From contig NZ_JBELZM010000002.1 of NCBI RefSeq assembly GCF_040273735.1, positions 248,001-312,000 of the forward strand: a DNA stretch of 64,000 nucleotides. The letters are read 5' to 3'. Below the pieces are notes generated by a model. The model was not told where the DNA came from and searched no databases. It saw nothing but the letters and a program-made list of their open reading frames with translations. Positions 61,360 to 64,000 of the stretch are shown piece after piece (position 1 is the first letter of the stretch; every line of letters begins with the position of its first letter). The stretch is from Solibacillus sp040273735 (lineage in GTDB: Bacteria; Bacillota; Bacilli; Bacillales_A; Planococcaceae). A program made the position numbers and the translations under genes.

Positions 61360-62701
61360 GCTGTGCACCTCCTGAAAGTGGAACAATGAGTAAAATCGTT
61401 GTTCCTTTTCCTAGTTCGCTGTCGATGGAAACTTCGGCATTCAATCGATCGGCAAGTTCCTTTGCAATTGATAGGCCAATACCGGTGCCACCAGTTTTGC
61501 GGTTTCGGTCTTTATCAACCCGATAAAAACGGTGGAACAAATTCGGAAGATCTTCTTTAGGTATACCAACACCAAAATCCTGAATGGAGATATGCAGATC
61601 ATTTTTCACAGTTGCGTGGATTTTAATGACATCGTCACTGTATTTTCGTGCATTATCAATAAATATAAAAAGCAGCTGTTTTAATTTTGCTTCATCCGTT
61701 GTAATTTCAACTTCAGGAATGTTAACGAAAATCTCACGATGATAAGCGGTTTTTATACTTTGCACAATCTGATCGATAAAAGGCTGTAATGCAAATGTCG
61801 TTATATTGATTTTCGTCATTTCATTCGTTTTTGCCAGTGCGAGCATTTGTTCAATCATTGCTTTCATGTTGGTTGTTTCTTTTAAAATTGCATCCAATGC
61901 TTCTTCCGTAATTTCTTCGTCTTGTGTACCACGGCGTTTCAACAGATTCGTATAGCTTTCGATGACCGTTAGTGGTGTTTTCAGTTCATGTGAGGCATTG
62001 CCGACAAATTGCTGTTGTTTGTCATGCGCATCTTCCAACTGTGCCATTAAATGATTATAAGTCGTTGCCATTTGCGCAATTTCATCGTTCGATTGTTTGC
62101 GAACCGGAATTTGCTCATAGCTTGACTGTTGAATATTCTTTTCCATAGTCGTTGTCAGATGCTGAACGGGTTTTACGATCAGTCGAACAAATAGCTGGCT
62201 TGCCAAATAAATCGGAATGAGTGCAACAAGTGTCATCAGCATTAAAATAATCAGCAGCCGGTTCATATTTTCGGTAATCGTCGGCAATGGCTGGATCAGC
62301 TTTGCCACGGCAATTTCATCGTTCGGCAAAATAATTGGAGTAGCAAGCGCAATGTGAGGGATATCACGCATTGTTTTTTCCGTGTAATGCTGTGACGGAT
62401 CAAGATCATAATCAATTTGCTCGGATGTCTTTTGAAGCCTTTTTACTTGGTTACCTGCGCTGTCATGTACGATGATTGCTCCATCAGTCGGGAGATATGC
62501 TCCGAAAATTGAGTCGATTCCATCTGTTGTATCCAGTGCACTAATGGCAGTCGTTAATTCATTTGCCCGAGCCTGTAATTGTTCCGCCTCTGTTGAAAAG
62601 GCAAACTCTTTATATAAATAATAAATACCTGTAAAACTGCCGATTAATATGACAGAAGTCAATAACATGGAAAACAGATTTACTTTCGTATTAAGTTTCA
62701 T
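61349..62701 (-). CDS. Sensor histidine kinase
   Basis: 450 aa: two membrane helices (about residues 10-32 and 150-172) flanking an external sensor, a HAMP domain, HisKA with phospho-His in GNASHELKTPLTVIESY, N-box LFIFIDNARKYSD, G1/G2 boxes DFGVGIPKEDLPNLFHRFYR and GGTGIGLSIAKELA. The cognate regulator is the upstream gene (11-base overlap). The signal is unknown; PepSY neighbours suggest metal or envelope conditions. Confidence 0.92.
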   Translation of the reverse strand: MKLNTKVNLFSMLLTSVILIGSFTGIYYLYKEFAFSTEAEQLQARANELTTAISALDTTDGIDSIFGAYLPTDGAIIVHDSAGNQVKRLQKTSEQIDYDLDPSQHYTEKTMRDIPHIALATPIILPNDEIAVAKLIQPLPTITENMNRLLIILMLMTLVALIPIYLASQLFVRLIVKPVQHLTTTMEKNIQQSSYEQIPVRKQSNDEIAQMATTYNHLMAQLEDAHDKQQQFVGNASHELKTPLTVIESYTNLLKRRGTQDEEITEEALDAILKETTNMKAMIEQMLALAKTNEMTKINITTFALQPFIDQIVQSIKTAYHREIFVNIPEVEITTDEAKLKQLLFIFIDNARKYSDDVIKIHATVKNDLHISIQDFGVGIPKEDLPNLFHRFYRVDKDRNRKTGGTGIGLSIAKELADRLNAEVSIDSELGKGTTILLIVPLSGGAQHES

Positions 62702-63395
62702 TTGTCGCTTCCTTTAATACATAGCCGACACCGCGAACTGTATGTAGTAGTGACGGTAAATTCAAGTTTACCTCTAGTTTTTGACGCAAATAACGTACAT
62801 ATACATCAACTACATTCGTATCCCCGTAATAGTCAAATCCCCAAACAGCATTCAGCAGCTGCTCACGAGACTGTACAAGTTTAGCGTGCTTCATGAAATG
62901 CAGCAGCAAGTCAAACTCACGTGGAGTCAAATCGATTTGCTGTTCTTGTCTTGTGACTTCACGGGTTTGCTCATTTAATGATAAATCCTGAAATGTATGG
63001 ACAGTCGATGGTGTTGGTACGGGAGCAGAATTGTGTGAAAATCGCAGTGCCACACGAATTCGTGCAAGCAGCTCATCGAATTCAAACGGTTTTGTTATAT
63101 AGTCATTTGCCCCGTAATCAAGCCCTGTCACTTTATCTTCTATATTACTTTTAGCAGTCAATAAAAGGACCGGTACGGTTTGGTTATGTTTGCGAATTCG
63201 TTTCAGAACTTCCAAACCGTTCAGCTCCGGAAGCATCACATCAAGCAACACTAAATCATATTCTTCTTCATGAAATTTCAGCAAACCGTCCGTGCCGGTA
63301 TGGGCGATAGCTGTTTCATAGCCTTCAAATCCCAGCTCCAGCTGTAATACACGCGCAATCTGCTGTTCATCTTCCACAATTAATATTTTAGACAT
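62691..63395 (-). CDS. OmpR-family response regulator
   Basis: 234 aa from the ATG at 63395 with AGTAGGTG. Receiver: ILIVEDEQQIARVLQLEL, Asp in DLVLLDVMLPELNG, LLLTAKSN, DYITKPFEFDEL. Effector winged helix: EQQIDLTPREFDLLLHFMKH...VVDVYVRYLRQKLE and VRGVGYVLKE. Operon: regulator, kinase, PepSY. The arrangement is like YkoG-YkoH/ArlRS groups, where the regulon is strain-specific. Confidence 0.92.
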   Translation of the reverse strand: MSKILIVEDEQQIARVLQLELGFEGYETAIAHTGTDGLLKFHEEEYDLVLLDVMLPELNGLEVLKRIRKHNQTVPVLLLTAKSNIEDKVTGLDYGANDYITKPFEFDELLARIRVALRFSHNSAPVPTPSTVHTFQDLSLNEQTREVTRQEQQIDLTPREFDLLLHFMKHAKLVQSREQLLNAVWGFDYYGDTNVVDVYVRYLRQKLEVNLNLPSLLHTVRGVGYVLKEATNET

Positions 63396-63557
63396 GTAAA
63401 ACACCTACTTCTATCTGTTTTGTATCCATCGTATTGTAAGAGAGGCGGTATTGGCAATGGAGAACTGTTATTCGTTGAAAAATGATCGGAAAGGGGTAGA
63501 GATGCTTGGGATAAAACCTCCATTTCATGTTACTCTATTTAAAGGGGGTGTAAAATA

Positions 63558-64000
63558 ATGGATTATATTGATTTGAAGAATTTCAAGCTGCGCTATTTTA
63601 TACTGTTTGCGATTGGTATATTCATAGCTAGTTTTATCTTGTTGTTTATAACCGATATCCCGGCCGGTGAAGAGTGGATTACATTTTTTGTTTCAGTCAG
63701 CTGTTTAATGTACTTGGTGCACCAAACTAAAAAATGGAATTTCACATATAATGAACAGCCCGTTCGTACTACAATGTCAAAAGGGCGCTGGGCAAAATAT
63801 TTATCGATTACAGCATGCTTCCAACTGGTTACCGTTGTGTTTACAACAATTTTGTTAACGATCATATATCTTGTTTTCGAAGAGCATATACGGGAACTGT
63901 TTTCATTCTTTACGATGCTTGATTTGGAAGAAGTGGGGCCATCACCACTCGTTTACGTCCTGTTTTTTATTAATATTTGCATCCTTGCGCCGATTTATGA
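63558..64000 (+). CDS. CPBP intramembrane metalloprotease-like protein, N-terminal part
   Basis: 147 codons before the right edge. AAAGGGGGTG lies ahead of the ATG. Membrane helices at about residues 13-34, 41-58, 85-108 and 133-145; the last one ends LAPIYE at the window edge, where CPBP proteins have the first metal-binding motif (EExxxR). Family assignment depends on that edge and the topology. The gap 63396-63557 has no supported gene. Confidence 0.6.
   Translation, partial: MDYIDLKNFKLRYFILFAIGIFIASFILLFITDIPAGEEWITFFVSVSCLMYLVHQTKKWNFTYNEQPVRTTMSKGRWAKYLSITACFQLVTVVFTTILLTIIYLVFEEHIRELFSFFTMLDLEEVGPSPLVYVLFFINICILAPIY

Noticed and set aside
63593..63865. Minus-strand 90-codon frame near the right edge
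   Set aside because: Antisense to the CPBP-like gene, which has a strong ribosome site and membrane helices.

Overview
The window is chromosomal DNA of a low-GC Gram-positive rod in the Bacillales. Gene content and order (cymR-cysteine desulfurase-mnmA, rpmG-yqgN-yqgQ, the comG operon, gcvT-gcvPA-gcvPB behind a tandem glycine riboswitch, lipM, B12-dependent nrdJ, pst-phoU) and the protein sequences suggest the Planococcaceae, near Solibacillus/Lysinibacillus. The genus is an inference from style, not from a marker gene.

Layout. 1-8.6 kb: start of rarA, the cysteine/tRNA-thiolation operon, TPR proteins (one ending in a degenerate GGDEF domain), then a T-box leader with a UGG (Trp) specifier in front of trpE-trpG. 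8.6-18.4 kb: a deletion scar of an ECF sigma gene, a thiol peroxidase, DegV, a frameshifted MFS transporter, small membrane proteins, rpmG, a folate enzyme, an LtaS-like sulfatase and an MBL hydrolase. 18.5-31.8 kb: the competence pseudopilus operon comGA-GB-GC-GD-GE-GF-GG, with comGC cut in two by a 9.46 kb integrative element. 31.9-45 kb: aroK, the glycine cleavage operon, lipM, nrdJ, a prolyl-4-hydroxylase-like oxygenase and trhO. 45-50.3 kb: a Pho box, pstSCAB-phoU and an orphan response regulator. 50.4-56.3 kb: an ECF sigma/anti-sigma pair and a kynurenine operon (kynU-kynA-transporter-kynB). 56.4-64 kb: a chemoreceptor, membrane proteins, a methyltransferase, two PepSY proteins with a two-component system, and the start of a CPBP protease.

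The most notable object is the element at about 20789-30250. Joining the comGC sequence left and right of it at a shared GCAT restores an uninterrupted, normal-length (104 aa) ComGC reading frame. The element therefore sits at a precise site in the gene for the major competence pseudopilin and could in principle excise cleanly. It encodes a large serine recombinase (probable integrase), a small serine resolvase beside a res-like palindromic site, a replication-initiator-like protein with a decayed duplicate fragment, an HNH-like protein, a nuclease-helicase fusion (PD-(D/E)xK plus a DUF2075-type SF1 ATPase), and a repeat-membrane-SH3 protein. No phage structural, relaxase or type IV secretion gene is visible. 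The last two proteins are plausible defence or conflict cargo. Insertion should silence DNA uptake while the element stays in place.

Two tryptophan modules lie in the same window: T-box-controlled anthranilate synthase, and a catabolic kynurenine operon that turns tryptophan back into anthranilate. Cysteine, glycine/one-carbon, lipoate and phosphate functions make up most of the remaining core genes.
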